Positions 52,625-63,699 are shown, counted from the first letter of the stretch. The stretch: DNA of 64,000 bases from Strongylocentrotus purpuratus (GCF_000002235.5 NW_022145615.1:15610712-15674711); one strand, 5' to 3'. Made by a program: numbers and translations. The notes: a model not told the origin generated them from the sequence alone.

Positions 52625-53835
52625 GTAGTAAAAAAAAATACAGCATTTTTTAATTAAGCTTCTGATAGTGATGTAAAAAAGCAGTCAACAGCAGACAAAC
52701 AATCCTCACATTTACAAGTTTGCTGACATGACTGCAAAATTGTTTCAGGTATAACTATGAGCTAACAGTAAATAACTTATTTCTTTAGCAAAACATATAA
52801 AAAGGTACCCATGTGTTTTCTGATAGCAGGCAAGGGTTAAAAGATATAACAAAAGAAATTTGGAGTAGGGAGTATCACCCCTTAAGACAAAAATCAATTA
52901 GACAAAATAAGTGTTTCAAATCAAGACTTGGCCTGGTATTGGTAAGACTTGGAGAGAGCTCTGAAGGTATCCAAAGGGATTAGCTAGTTGTAGTGATCTC
53001 GTCTTGGCCTTGGACACGTTTGCCTTCTTAACCCTATCTAGCCTGGGCTTTTTTGAAACTGCATTGCCTGGGGGGGGGGGCTTCTAAATTGTTAGAGATG
53101 CTGAAATGTCTCATGATAGTTGTCAGTTATTTGGAAACATTTATTATTGTTGGTTTAAGGTCAATACCTCGTAAATTCGGGAGTACACATGAGAACTATT
53201 TTTCTTAAGCTTTAGGATTTCTTTTAGTATTAATTGTAGTACACCTACATGTACACACAAATTATAAAGCGGTGTGATATTTTTAGGCAAAATTTGAGTG
53301 ATTCGCCTTACAATTAGCCTTGTTTAAATCGTTCTAGGGGTAACATCGCGTTTTAATACTTGTTTTAATAGTTAGGAAAGAGAATGAATCATTGTAATGT
53401 GATTTATAATTTGCTAATGATAGATTTATGATTCAGAAACAAGACAAAGACAATATATTCATTACTTTGCTTTAAAGAAGACAACATTTATTGAAGTATA
53501 GAAGTGAAAGAAATAGTTACATGATAAGAGTTTGAACGTGAATCTCAATATTTCTAATTGCTTTACTCTAGTCTCAAACTTGATAAATACTCTTTGAAGG
53601 TTACTTAGGTTTGCTTACAAAGAAAGCATTCTAAGAGAAAAGAACATATTACAGATGAAAGTGTAGAAAGTATTAATGCATTTTCCAGTTTAAATAGTTT
53701 CAATTATTATTACTATGTGAAAGGAACAATTTGTGTACTTTGAAACAATAGTCATATTTTGTTTTATCTCTGTTATTCACACACAGTAGTTATTCAGCAC
53801 CACTACTGAGATACTCCCGAGTATTCTGCAGGATG
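52625..53835. other. No firm feature; possible upstream exon material
   Basis: AT-rich. The minus strand at about 52920-53040 has a short open frame (KKANVSKAKTRSLQLANPFG) in the right orientation to belong with the 52.4 kb segment, but no splice signals are convincing. G run at 53070-53079. Confidence 0.3.
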
Positions 53836-53968
53836 TTAAAGGTACTATGTCCCATTTGCAGGCCCAAAAAATGAAAAAGTTAAATTCTAACAGCATTTGA
53901 AAGATAAAACGAATTTAGAACTTCCCTAAAAAAAGGGGACCTGAAAATGTCTTTAAGTGGGAAAATAA

Positions 53969-55599
53969 TATAGTATTAATGACTGCTTTGAGAGAAATGG
54001 TTGTTTTTATACGCTCAAGGGAAGGTTAGAATTGTGCTATTGCCCGCGGCGTGCCGAAGGCAATAGCCAAATGGTAACCTTCCCGAGAGCGTATAAAATC
54101 AATTATATACCTCACTTAAGAAATCCAGCCATCTGATTGGTCGAAATTGCATTCATAAACTTTAACTATTCCTAAAAAATAGTTCTAAAATCCCAGTAAC
54201 CATGGTTACCGAAAAAATAGTTCAGTCTTGGTGAAATGGTTTGAGCGATTGAGGATACCGTACGTGTGCAAAGAATTGGTCAGTATTTTCATACAAGACA
54301 AGACAATTCCAAACAAGACAAAAATGGCTAAAGAAACTCTCCCAAGTTTTCAACTTATCAAATGCAAGACTCGCTGACAGCAAGAACAACAAAAAGGGTA
54401 TGTGAAATTATCCATAAACATGTTCGTTTAGTTGCTGAAAATGCTTAGATCTAGGCCTAGTACAAGTCAGGGTGTCTGATCGCACACCCGATGTTGTGTG
54501 CTAATTCTTCCCATAGAGATTGCACGCAATGCAGTCTCTATGCAGTCTATGTGCATTGCCCGACCATGCAAAAAAAGTTTTTTTTCTTTCAATTCAAGAT
54601 TCAAACCTTTATCTGTTGTGATCCTGAAGGTGATACTCAATAAGTGAGGTGTCATATGAAAGCGCAGGTTTTTCTCCATATTCCCCACAGGGCCGGCCCA
54701 CCCCCAAAATTGTAAAAATATCTTGCTTAGACTAGAATCTAGATATAGTCTATACTCTCAAAGATACACTCACGCCTCGGGCAATAGCACAATTGTAACC
54801 TTCCCTTGAGCGTATAAAAACAACTATTTCTCTCAAAGCAGTCATTAATACCATACTATTTCTAGAATATTAAAGCAGTCATTAATACTTTTATATGCCA
54901 AAAAAAAAAAGAGTCAACTTATGACACCACCTTGGTCTTTATCTAGTTTATCTGCACGGTTGTTTTTTATGAGTGTATCTTTGAGAGTAGACTAACAATT
55001 TTTTTTTGTTTTTTGTTTTTTTGTCGAAGATGGGATTCAATCTCTTGCGTACCAACGATGATGTGATTAAAATCACAGCCTTAGACCGCTCGGCCATCGC
55101 GCACCGATACAACACTAAGCAGTTTTCTCTGATGTATACATTAAAATGGATTGAAAACGGCTTCGCGTGTTGGATGCTTCGCGGCAGCTCCATTAAACGG
55201 GCCCTTCTTTTACTTTTGCAATGCATTGGCATGAACTTAGATCATATCTATCGGCAGATGTTGTTTTTGGAAGTTTATTTCGTCTTCATGTCAACAATGC
55301 AAGATAAAATTGTCGGTAAGATCGATCGAGATTCAATTGTATTGAAATTACCGACCAATTCATCGCACACGTACGGTATCCTCGATCGTTCAGACCTTTT
55401 TTTAACATGTGAACCGATGAGTATTTCACCAAGACTGAACTAATTTCCCAGTAACCATGGTAACTGGGATTTTAGAACTATTTTTTAAAACTATTACATG
55501 GGTTTGGAATTTTACCGGGAATTTTACAGGAATAGTTAAAGTTTATGAATGCAATTTCGACCAATCACATGGCTGGATTTCTTAAGTGAGGTATATAAC
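53969..55599. mobile_element. Nested inverted-repeat element (family B) with layered palindromes
   Basis: The main arms at about 54103-54295 and 55325-55599 are inverted (ACCTCACTTAAGAAATCCAG / CTGGATTTCTTAAGTGAGGT outermost; GAGGATACCGTACGTGTGC / GCACACGTACGGTATCCTCG inner). A second pair links 53975-54045 with 54785-54865 (GTTTTTATACGCTCAAGGGA / TCCCTTGAGCGTATAAAAAC). A third links 54745-54772 with 54963-54992 (ACTCTCAAAGATACACTCA / GAGTGTATCTTTGAGAGT). A tRNA-like sequence lies inside. ATAA at both junctions may be the target duplication. Confidence 0.75.
55027..55105 (-). tRNA. tRNA-like sequence inside nested element (probably not functional)
   Basis: Minus strand GCGCGATGGCCGAGCGGTCT then AAGGCTGTGATTTTAATCAC: a perfect A box (TGGCCGAGCGG, Ser/Leu type) and a weaker B box (GATTGAATCCC). 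The two ends do not form an acceptor stem. Likely a tRNA-derived piece or Pol III promoter relic. Confidence 0.5.
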
Positions 55600-56019
55600 G
55601 ACTATTAGTTGTCGAATCGACTTAAGAGCTATAGAGCCAGTAAGTAATACCGGTAGTCTGATTTTCAAACCATTGAACTGAATGGTCGTACGTTTAATGC
55701 TGCGCAAAGATTCAATAAGTTTAATTTTGGCCTTTACAAGAAGTGGGTTATTGATGTAGACAAATGCTCATGTACCCTTTACAGCTCATTTTATGTATGT
55801 TATTACCAAAGAAGAAAAAAAAAAGCCATTCAGTCACTCAATAGTGTCTGACAGTGAAGTCTAGCAAGTAAACAGATTTTCTTGCAAAATTTGAATTCAA
55901 GGACACTGCTAACTATAAATTTTCACAGATAGGACATACATGACATATTCATAATTCCTGCAAAGCTCTTCATAAGATGATGTTGGCTGCAAAAGGGACG
56001 TAGTATCTTTAAAAGGAAG

Positions 56020-56395
56020 CTAACTAAGCTCACACCTCCTTTCGTGGTTATTGTAGCAACGTGGATTTTTGACACGGTCTTATAACATAGATTACTATGG
56101 TAATTATTATTCTTTCACTCATTTACTCATTTGCATATTTATGGTAATTTATGGAAGTAAGGTAATAAAGTTCACATTTTTACCCATAAATCATATTATC
56201 TTCATATTCAAACATCAGTTTTCACTACATATATTCTTTAGACCATCTGGGATAATGATACCAAAAAAAAAATGAGGGAAACGCTCTCAGCGGTCTCGCC
56301 TGCATTACGCAATTCGATATGATGAAAAATTGAAGTTGGAACATTATTTATAGGAAGGGTGGCCCATTAGCAGGCCCCAAAAAACGAAATTCTCT
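56020..56395. other. No gene recognised
   Basis: TTACTCATTTGCATATTTATGGTAA (56123 region) resembles 40.72-40.74 kb, with a shared downstream ACCCATAAATCATAT phrase; a diverged repeat common to both loci is likely. No coding feature. Confidence 0.45.
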
Positions 56396-56640
56396 GAATA
56401 TAGGTTAAGTTTTTGATGTTGACGCCTCCGCCGCCGTCACCGGAAAAGCGGCGCCTAAGTCTCGCTTTTTTGCTACAAAGACGAGACAAAAATTGTATTT
56501 TACTGCTACTTAGGTGACATAAATTGTCACTTAAGTACCGATTTTTAGTGAAATCAGTTGAGTTTTGAACAGTGGTGTTTGAAATGTTGAGAATCAATAG
56601 AACAGTTTTTAATACAGCAGCAATTGCAGCCACAGTTTTC
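56396..56640 (-). repeat. GC-punctuated dispersed repeat (GCGGCGCCTAAGTC type)
   Basis: GACGCCTCCGCCGCCGTCAC then AAAAGCGGCGCCTAAGTCTC, followed by CTACTTAGGTGACATAAATT. The abrupt GC-rich segment in AT-rich DNA looks like a transposon end; identity is unproven. Confidence 0.4.
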
Positions 56641-56644
56641 CAAT

Positions 56645-57100
56645 TAAATAACCACTAAAAAGAAACCAGTTCAAACCAAGTACAGGTTGCGTAACGTCAC
56701 CCTGGAAGAAGTGCAACACCACCCCTACCTGAATTCAAAGGGACTCGGTTGTGCCACACATATTGACCAAACTTCATCAAATTACATGTAGGCCCAAATT
56801 AGAGTTATATGCAGCTACATGTACAGTTTATGGGACCCACAGCATAAGTCAGACCAGGACAAACTAGACATTCACAACGAGGGACTATGACAGGGAATCG
56901 AGTGTTACAAAGATGCTGGAAAATCTAAAATGGGAAACTTTGAAAGTCCGCAGAACCAAAGCCAGACTACCTGCATTGTATAATGAAACACATTACACAT
57001 TACACACAAATTAACACCCAGCAACATATCGACTTATCTTCTCATTTGAAAATGGCGCTACAGTACGTACTTTATACTCTTTGCATTGCAGCTTTTTTGC
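56645..57100. other. No feature recognised
   Basis: Unique-looking sequence with no gene or repeat supported. Confidence 0.4.
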
Positions 57101-57107
57101 ATATTTA

Positions 57108-57771
57108 TCAGGTGGGCTGTATCTAATACAGACCACCTTATAATTTTGTTAAAATTGCCTTTATCAGGTGGGCTGTATATCATACAGACCACCTTATATT
57201 TTTGTTAAAATTGCTTTTATTATTTATTATCAGGTGGGCTGTATATCATACATATTTTATTTACTTTATTATTATACTATTTTTGCTTGATCCATTACTT
57301 TTTGTGTGTAATCCCTATGGGAGATGACTTTTTGTTAAATTTGGATTCTACATTCCTATCTTTTGCTAGCAATAACGCCGTTATTTCTGCTTGGATTTTG
57401 TTGATTTTTGAATATGTTGTAGCTGAGAATATATGATATCTTAACCATCCCTCATTTTTTCAATAAGATGTCACGATCACGCTCATGATTAAGATCATCA
57501 TCAATATCATCATGATCATCATCATTATCATCATGATCATCATTCTCATAATGATGATAATCATCATCGACATCATCATCATCATCATCATCATCATTAT
57601 CATCATCATCATCATCATGACCATCGTCATCATGATCATCAATTTCGTTCACATCATGAATCTACATGACCTTGTCTTTTTAGCAGTATCTCGCTTATTT
57701 TTGCCCTATTTTGTCTCAAATTTTAGTTGACCAGCCCACCTATACTTGTTCCAAACAAGTATTATATGTCT
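57108..57771 (-). repeat. CRE-rich repeat family A with hairpin array, inverted partial copy
   Basis: Reverse complement of the 5.2-7.4 kb arrangement: hairpins AGGTGGGCTGTATCTAATAC (57110) and AGGTGGGCTGTATATCATAC (57172), ATTTTGTTAAAATTGCCTTT spacers, then AAATTTGGATTCTACATTCC, AATAACGCCGTTATTTCTGC and a CAT microsatellite. It ends at CCAGCCCACCTATACTTGTT then CCAAACAAGTATTATATG, where a LINE is inserted. Confidence 0.8.
57475..57650. repeat. CAT/ATC trinucleotide microsatellite
   Basis: About 175 bp of CAT/ATC units with GATC interruptions, the inverted counterpart of the run at 5.3-5.4 kb. Ile/Met/Asp frames are artefacts. Confidence 0.9.
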
Positions 57772-58176
57772 AGTTTCATTTCATTTCATTTATCTTCCAC
57801 ATTAAAAACCAGAAAAATATACAAGATAACAGAATACATTGTACACATTTGAAACACAGAGCAAATGAAAAACAGATACATAAGCATAAAAGAACAATGA
57901 AAATCTACATCAGTTAACAAACATCAACATTAAAACATAAAAAGGTAAGTAATGTAGATGGGGCTAGAAAAAGCGAAGCTTATCGAGTCTAGCCCCGGTA
58001 GCAATGAACGGGAAGTCCACCCTGAGAATGTGTGTGGCCAAGTAAAGGCGGAGAAAACCCATCCTCAGGGTGGACTCTACCTTCAAATGTCTGGTTTTAT
58101 AATTAGATTAAATTGACCCGATGATAACATAATTTTGATTTGAAACATAATAATAATTATTTTTAAATTGATATGA

Positions 58177-58951
58177 CTATTGAGAATTGCAAAGATATTG
58201 TTTATATTTCAACTTAAATTGTCCTAATGATGCAGATTGTTTGAGACTGTCATCTAAAGGAGACCAAGTGAGGTAACCCTGATACTTCACACTTCTTTGG
58301 CCAGTAGCAGTTCTGTAATAAATGCTATGCAAATTCTTGGAGTTATGGGTGTTATAACAATGTACATCACTGTTGCATCTAAACCAGTTTTGAAGTGAGT
58401 TTGGTAATAGTCCCTTTTCAGACCTGTACATAAATTCTCCCAGTTGTAACCTACCTAATTCATATAAAGTCAAAACCCTTAATTGTTTAAAGATATTGTT
58501 AGTATAGGCCAAATAATGAGACTTGGCAACTATGCGTATTACACGTTTTGGCAACAAATGTAAACGATTTAACAATGTATTTGATGCATTTATCCATAGC
58601 ATATTACCATATTGTAAATGAGGAAGAATTAATGAAATGTATAGCAAAAGCAGTACCTTTGACGGTAAATTTCAGTTTTGACATTTAAACTCCAGTAATT
58701 CTTGAGATCTGCAATGCAATATCATTAATATGTAAAGACCATGATAACTTGTCATCAATATTAACTCCCAAGAAGCGGGCACTATGTACTTGCTTTAAGG
58801 GCTCTAGTGAATCAACAAACTTAAGAGTAAGTAAGTTCTTATCATATTGTTTATTCAATGGTGCAAAATGCATAAAATTTGTTTTCTCAATGTTTATCCT
58901 TAACCCATTCACTTTGTACCAAATATTAACCTTTTGTATTTCTTTATTCAT
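58177..58951 (-). pseudogene. LINE ORF2: RT thumb and C-terminal region
   Basis: Two open stretches: 58951-58685 (NKEIQKVNIWYKVNGLRINI, EKTNFMHFAP, ARFLGVNIDDKLSWSLHIND) and 58647-58177 (YISLILPHLQYGNMLWIN, LPKRVIRIVAKSHYLAYTNN, CYNTHNSKNLH, RSVKYQGYLTWSPLDDSLKQ, LGQFKLKYKQYL). A frameshift/stop lies between at about 58650-58685. The order and motifs match the C-terminal half of the 14.5-17.4 kb LINE. Confidence 0.9.
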
Positions 58952-59061
58952 ATTATGGACAAGAGTATCTAGTTTCTTCTCGCTTAAAGAGACATTGGTA
59001 TTAAAGTTGAGGAAACATTTGGCAAATCATTTATAATATAGAATAAACAACAGTGGCCCAA

Positions 59062-59403
59062 TTATTGACCCTTAAGTTGGGGCACTCCACATATAACTTC
59101 TTTTTCAAATGAAGTTGCATTATCATAAACAACATATTGTTTTCTTTCCTTTAAATAATCATTTATCCACTGTAATGGCAAACCCCTCACACCATAGTAC
59201 TCCAATTTGGATAATAAGGCTTGATGATTAATTGAGTCAAAAGCTTTTGAGATATCCAATGACAAACAGAGTGAATGTTTGCCATCATCAAGGGAAGTAA
59301 GTACTTGGTCCAAAAAATACGTCAAGGCCAATATAGTTGAATGACCAGATCTGAAGCCATATTGAAAATTTGACAAAATCCCTTGTTTCTCAATGTAGGA
59401 CAA
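59062..59403 (-). pseudogene. LINE ORF2: central RT blocks
   Basis: Encodes LSNFQYGFRSGHSTILALTY, CLSLDISKAFDSINHQALLS, YYGVRGLPLQWINDYLKERK and VICGVPQ, after which the expected GSILGP is lost to a deletion/frameshift near 59070. The catalytic FADD box is not seen between 58951 and 59062, so the catalytic core is damaged. Confidence 0.9.
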
Positions 59404-59406
59404 TAA

Positions 59407-60510
59407 TCAAGAGTAAAATAATTTTTCCAAGATTTTGGAGAAAACGGGCAAGAGTGACACCGGTCTATAATTACAAAACTGATCGAGAGAGCCTTTCTTG
59501 TAGATCGGAGTCACCCTCGCCAGCTTCATACTGTGAGGGAATTTACCAGTGGAGAGGGAAAGGTTAAAAATATGTACAAGTGGAGCAAGAATGAAATAGA
59601 TCGATTCTTTAATGACAGAAACAGTTAAATTATCATGACCAGGACTTTTACCTATTTTCAGTGCCTTCACTATATCTATAATTTCATGACCTTCTATTGG
59701 TTTCAGAAACATTGACTGTTGATATTGACCATTCATATAAGATCTACACTTCAGCATGTCAATATTACTTGTATCTGTGAACATTGTCCCAATGCTTATG
59801 AAATATTCATTGAATTTGTTTGCAATATCAACAGGATCTGTAAGTTTCTTATTATTTTCATCACGAAAACAGTCTTGGTTGTTTCTTTTGATTCCCATAT
59901 TCAACATATTGTTAATAATATTCCAGGTTCGTTTACTGCAATTACTTTCTTCAAACTGCTTTGCATAGTAAGATTCTTTTGACCCTCGAATAATTGAAGT
60001 TAAAGTATTTCGATACTGTCGGTATACTTTTTTCCTGTATGCAGAAGGGTTCTTCAAATACTTTTTGTATAGCTCTATCTTTTTCTTACATGATTTCAAT
60101 ATTGCTATTCCAATCCATGGTTTAGATTCCCTTTTTCTGCAATGCTTTTCTTTCAAAGGAAAACAAGAATTCTGTATGATATTAAATTCACTGAGAAATA
60201 CTTCATAAGCTCTGTCAAATGACTCTTCATGCATCACATATTCCCAAGAATGTTCAGTCAGGGCAACCCTAAATTTTTCAAAGTTTGAGCAAGACATGTC
60301 TCTTGTACAAGTTATATTACATTGATCACGCTTAAGCCATTCACTAAGTTTTGACCGATTGAATACAAAAATTGGAAGGTGGTCTGAAATGTCTGCCAGT
60401 AAAATACCGCTTTTTAACACTAGACTTGTGTCATTGACAAAAATATTGTCAATAAGAGTTGAACTTGACTGAACAACAACAACCACTGAACTGATAAGAT
60501 TTTTAAGCAA
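59407..60510 (-). pseudogene. LINE ORF2: endonuclease end, linker and start of RT
   Basis: A 367-residue open stretch. It begins within the endonuclease C-terminus (SSSTLIDNIFVND, ILLADISDHLPIFVFN), followed by the linker (RKRESKPWIGIAILKSCKKK, YRQYRNTLTSIIRGSKESYY, FNEYFISIG) and RT blocks (GKSPGHDNLTVSVIKESIYF, MKLARVTPIYKKGSLDQFCN then YRPVSLLPVFSKILEKLF). The N-terminal endonuclease half is missing. A stop at 59404-59406 breaks it from the next part. Confidence 0.9.
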
Positions 60511-60639
60511 CTACACAAAGGTTGATATTTAAAAACTAGATATCTTTGAAACAATGATATTTCCACCTTTCAATTAACATCAAATACTCCACTTTTGAAA
60601 TTGATCATGTCTGGTGACATGGGAGCGTAATCCGGGACC

Positions 60640-61440
60640 TGAACATTCAAATTCGTTACGTCATACACTCAATTGTCTACTACTAAATGCCTGTTCCCTT
60701 GGTAATAAACTGAATGACCTGAAAGTGAGAGTTACTTCCGAAGAAATAGATGGATGAACTCTGATTCCTGCGATGGTGAAATTTGTAAAAGAACGCAATC
60801 ACAACGGAGGAGGTGTACTTTTTGCATGAAAACGATTCATCGCCCCGAATTTGAGATTCCCAGCTGCGAGTTGTTATGGGTTCAATTAAGTTTACCACGA
60901 AATGAAGGCAAGCTCTTTTTGGGTGTATGCTATCGTCCCCCATCATCTAATGCTACCGTCTGTGATGCACTAAATAAGTCCTTTGTTCTTATCACCCCAC
61001 ATTTTTCTTCTTTCAAATCCATCATTTTATGCAGTGGTTTCCATATATTCATAACTCGGTTCCATTTGAATTGGACTGTAGTCTTGTGCCACAGTTGCTT
61101 CCTAGGGTTTTCCATCACTTTCACAAAGCAGATAACGTAGATTTACAGAAAACAATTGAATGTATTCCATGGAATCTATTTATTGATGAAGAGAGCATTG
61201 ATAACACATGTGAACTTCACACTTGTGTTGCAGGCAGCAATCAAAGATGTATTTATCAAAGGAAATAGAATGTCCAGAAGAAAGAGAATAGCTTACAGAA
61301 GAGCTTACAGGAAAGCAAAGAAAGCAAATAATCATATACTTTACATGTAAAGAGGATTTCCATAACAATGAAACACCTTGCTCTATTGTGTACGCTCCAA
61401 GACATTTAAATGCCATTACCAAATCATGCACGCCTAAGTC
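60640..61440 (+). pseudogene. Second LINE remnant, plus strand: endonuclease N-terminus and linker
   Basis: Conceptual reading with frameshifts: NCLLLNACSLGNKLNDLKV (60668-60727), ERNHNGGGVLFA (around 60793-60828), CELLWVQLSLPRNEGKLFLG then VCYRPPSSNATVCDALNKSF (60864-60984), then HKADNVDLQKTIECIPWNLF near 61125-61185 and RMSRRKRIAYRRAYRKAKKA. These match the LINE endonuclease start, its GVxYRPP motif and the post-endonuclease linker. RT is absent. The linker is unlike that of the neighbouring minus-strand LINE, so this is a separate element. Confidence 0.7.
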
Positions 61441-61654
61441 TTGCCAGTATCATTCTTTGAGTATTTAAATAGAGGAACAGCTGAAAAGTCTTTTATCTAT
61501 TCACACATTGAAAAGTGATCGTTATAACTTTCACTGATTGTGCATATATTAAGATGCATGATTTTTCACGTCAGTACTTACGTCGGTCACGTGACCAATT
61601 TTTTTTAGATCAGGTGATTAAACAGGTAATAAATTCACAGTGCGCGAAAATCTG

Positions 61655-62632
61655 ATACAAAGAATAACATGAGGATGACAGAAATAAAAAGTTAAAATGA
61701 TAAAACAAAAAATAACATAAGAAAAGGTGATAGAAGAATAAACAAAGGATAACATAAGGAAAGACAGAAAGAGAAAGTGATATATAATGATAAAGACAAA
61801 GAATTACATTGGAGGTGGTGGTAGAAGGTCGAAACAAAGAATAACATAAGGAAAGATAGAAAGAGGAAGTGATATAATGATGAAACAAAGAATAACATAA
61901 GTAAAAGCAAAAAGATAAAGTGATAGAATGGTAAAACACAGAATAACATAAGAGAAGGTGATAGAAGGAAGAAACAAAAAATAACATAAGGTAAGATAGA
62001 AAGAGGAAATGATATAATGATTAAACAAAGAATGACATAAGGAAAGACAGAAAGAGTAAGTGATAGAATGCATGGTAAAACGAAGAATAACATAAGAGAA
62101 GGTGATAGAAGGAAGAAACAAAGAATAACATAAGGAAAGATAGAAAGAGAAAGTGAAGGATTTTATAACGAAGAATAACATACATGTAAAGAAGGTGATA
62201 GAAGGAAGAAACAAAGAATAACATAAGGACAGATAGAAAGAGGAAGTGATAGAATGATACACAGAATAATATAAGGAAAGACAGAAAGAGAAAGTGATTG
62301 AATGAAAAAAACAAAGAATAACAAAAGAGAAGGTGATAGAAGGAAGAAACAAAGAATAACATAAGGAGAGACAGAAAGTGATAGAATGATAAAACAAAGA
62401 ATAACATAAGAGAAGATGATAGAAAGAAGAAACAAAGAATAACATAAGGAAAGATAGAAAGAGGAAATGATAGAATGATAAAAACAAAGAATAAAATAAG
62501 AGAAGGTGGTAGAAGGACGAAGAAACAAAAAATAACATAAGAAAAGGTGACAGAAGTAGAAACAAAAGATAGCAAGAGGAAATAATAGAATAATAAAAAC
62601 AAAGAACAACAACAAAAGAAGGTGATAAAACT
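61655..62632 (+). repeat. Purine-rich minisatellite (~1 kb)
   Basis: Irregular tandem units built from ACAAAGAATAACATAAGGAA, AGATAGAAAGAGGAAGTGAT and AGAAGGTGATAGAAGGAAGA, 50-110 bp apart. The minus strand lacks stops over long stretches in several frames, giving Phe/Leu/Ser-rich hydrophobic products that mirror the repeat and lack any domain. Confidence 0.9.
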
Positions 62633-62815
62633 ACACTCATGTTGACGTTTTCACGGCGACGGCGACGGCGACGGCGATTGCCCGGAAATTGCCCGACTCC
62701 TGTCGGGTGATTTGGAAGGGAACGTGGGCCCAGAAGCTCACGCATGCGCAGGGTATAAATATGACGTCACGCGTAGTAGCTCACGTCGCGTGCCTTAAAT
62801 CGAAAGCTCGCTATT
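62633..62815. other. GC-rich segment, possible transposon end or CpG-rich site
   Basis: GTTGACGTTTTCACGGCGAC, a GGCGAC triplet run, a GCCCGACTCCTGTCGGG hairpin, GCATGCGCA, TATAAATATGACGTCACGC. The TATA-like and CRE-like sites next to each other could be promoter-like, but no transcript is evident. Confidence 0.35.
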
Positions 62816-62895
62816 ATAGTTGATCAACACGATTGTTATTCTGGGGCATCACAGTAACGAGGCCATTGCTTAGCCACTGAATCATGACTGTATGT
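62816..62895 (+). repeat. Fragment of the 25.6-27.0 kb palindrome family
   Basis: GATCAACACGATTGTTATTC, GGGGCATCACAGTAACGAGG and CCATTGCTTAGCCACTGAAT, then CATGACTGTATG, match the region at 25.85-25.93 kb. Confidence 0.7.
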
Positions 62896-63690
62896 TTGAT
62901 ATTTTCAGGAAGTATTTCCCAACTGTAATATCATTAATAATAATTTAAACATTATTTAAAGCGATGTTTGCTGCATTCAGCACGAGAAAATACTAATATT
63001 TTCATTTATAAATTGTCCAAACTTGCACTTGAATGCAACACACACACACACACACACACACACATAACGCTGTTTTGCTTGGCAACTCAACCAAAATGGC
63101 GACTTATACGGTGTCTGCCCATTGCAAGCTCGATACAAACATTTTTTTTTTTTTTTTTTAATTTTTTCTACGTCAAAATGCTGTTCATTCAAATCAGGTT
63201 CTGAAGGTTCTAAAACTCATTTTAAAAGGTGCTGTATTTTAAAGCAAACATTTCTTGCAAACATTCAGTGTAAATATGTTAAAAAAGATGATAATAAACT
63301 AGTCTTTTATCATATTAATGTTTTGTATTGACCACAAAAAAAAATGTACCGTAAATCTCTGTGTAACACTTACAATGCAGAAATGTCCTCATATTAGGAC
63401 CTACATGAGTGTATACTTTATTTACAAGTACAGTGTAGGTAGGTTTTTGTTGTTGTGTTTTTGTTATCATCAATGTTTTATTCTTTTTGAGAATATTTAC
63501 ACCTTTTAATTTTTTTCCCTTTTTACTATTTGTAAATTCGCACTATCAATAAATCTCTATAGAAGTTTTTTTATTGAAGTAGTGATCAACATTCAAGGGC
63601 AACTGACTGACGTGCGGTATATGCAACACACACAGAAACAAACGTACTAATAGTTTTTGAGAAAGAAAACAAAATATTTCTGGGAAAAAC
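62896..63690. other. No gene; simple repeats
   Basis: (CA)n at 63038-63064 and a T run at 63142-63159; otherwise AT-rich without recognised features. Confidence 0.5.
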
Positions 63691-63699
63691 ATAATGGTT

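Larger units (their letters stand above)
53840..56008 (-). mobile_element. TTAA MITE (family E), copy 3, split by a nested element
   Basis: Left part 53840-53968 (AGGTACTATGTCCCATTTGC ... AAGTGGGAAAATAA) and right part 55600-56008 (TAACGACTATTAGTTGTCGA ... AAAGGGACGTAGTATCT) together equal one complete reverse-oriented MITE. TTAA is present at 53836-53839 and 56009-56012. About 1.63 kb of foreign DNA sits between GGGAAAATAA and TAACGACT. Confidence 0.85.
57772..60512 (-). mobile_element. CR1/L2-like LINE, 5'-truncated, minus strand
   Basis: Runs from the end of the endonuclease (60512) to a tail of ATGAA units at 57775-57790 (plus strand TTTCATTTCATTTCATTTAT). It is inserted in the family A repeat next to TATATGTCTAG. 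The 3' UTR contains a 12 bp inverted repeat, GTCCACCCTGAG (58015-58026) / CTCAGGGTGGAC (58064-58075), likely a 3' recognition stem-loop. ORF parts are annotated separately. Confidence 0.85.

Noticed and set aside
55006..55443. 145-residue plus-strand frame inside the nested element
   Set aside because: Overlaps the tRNA-like sequence and one arm of the inverted repeat, and contains no recognised domain.
60510..61440. Twin-priming inversion of a single LINE
   Set aside because: Both sides contain a linker region with different sequence, so they are separate elements.
61804..62745. 313-residue minus-strand frame rich in Phe, Leu, Ser and Tyr
   Set aside because: It is the translation of a purine-rich minisatellite; other frames are open as well, and no domain or start context supports a gene.
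62750..62775. TATA box plus CRE as a host promoter
   Set aside because: Two short motifs in a repeat-rich segment without a downstream gene; too weak to call.
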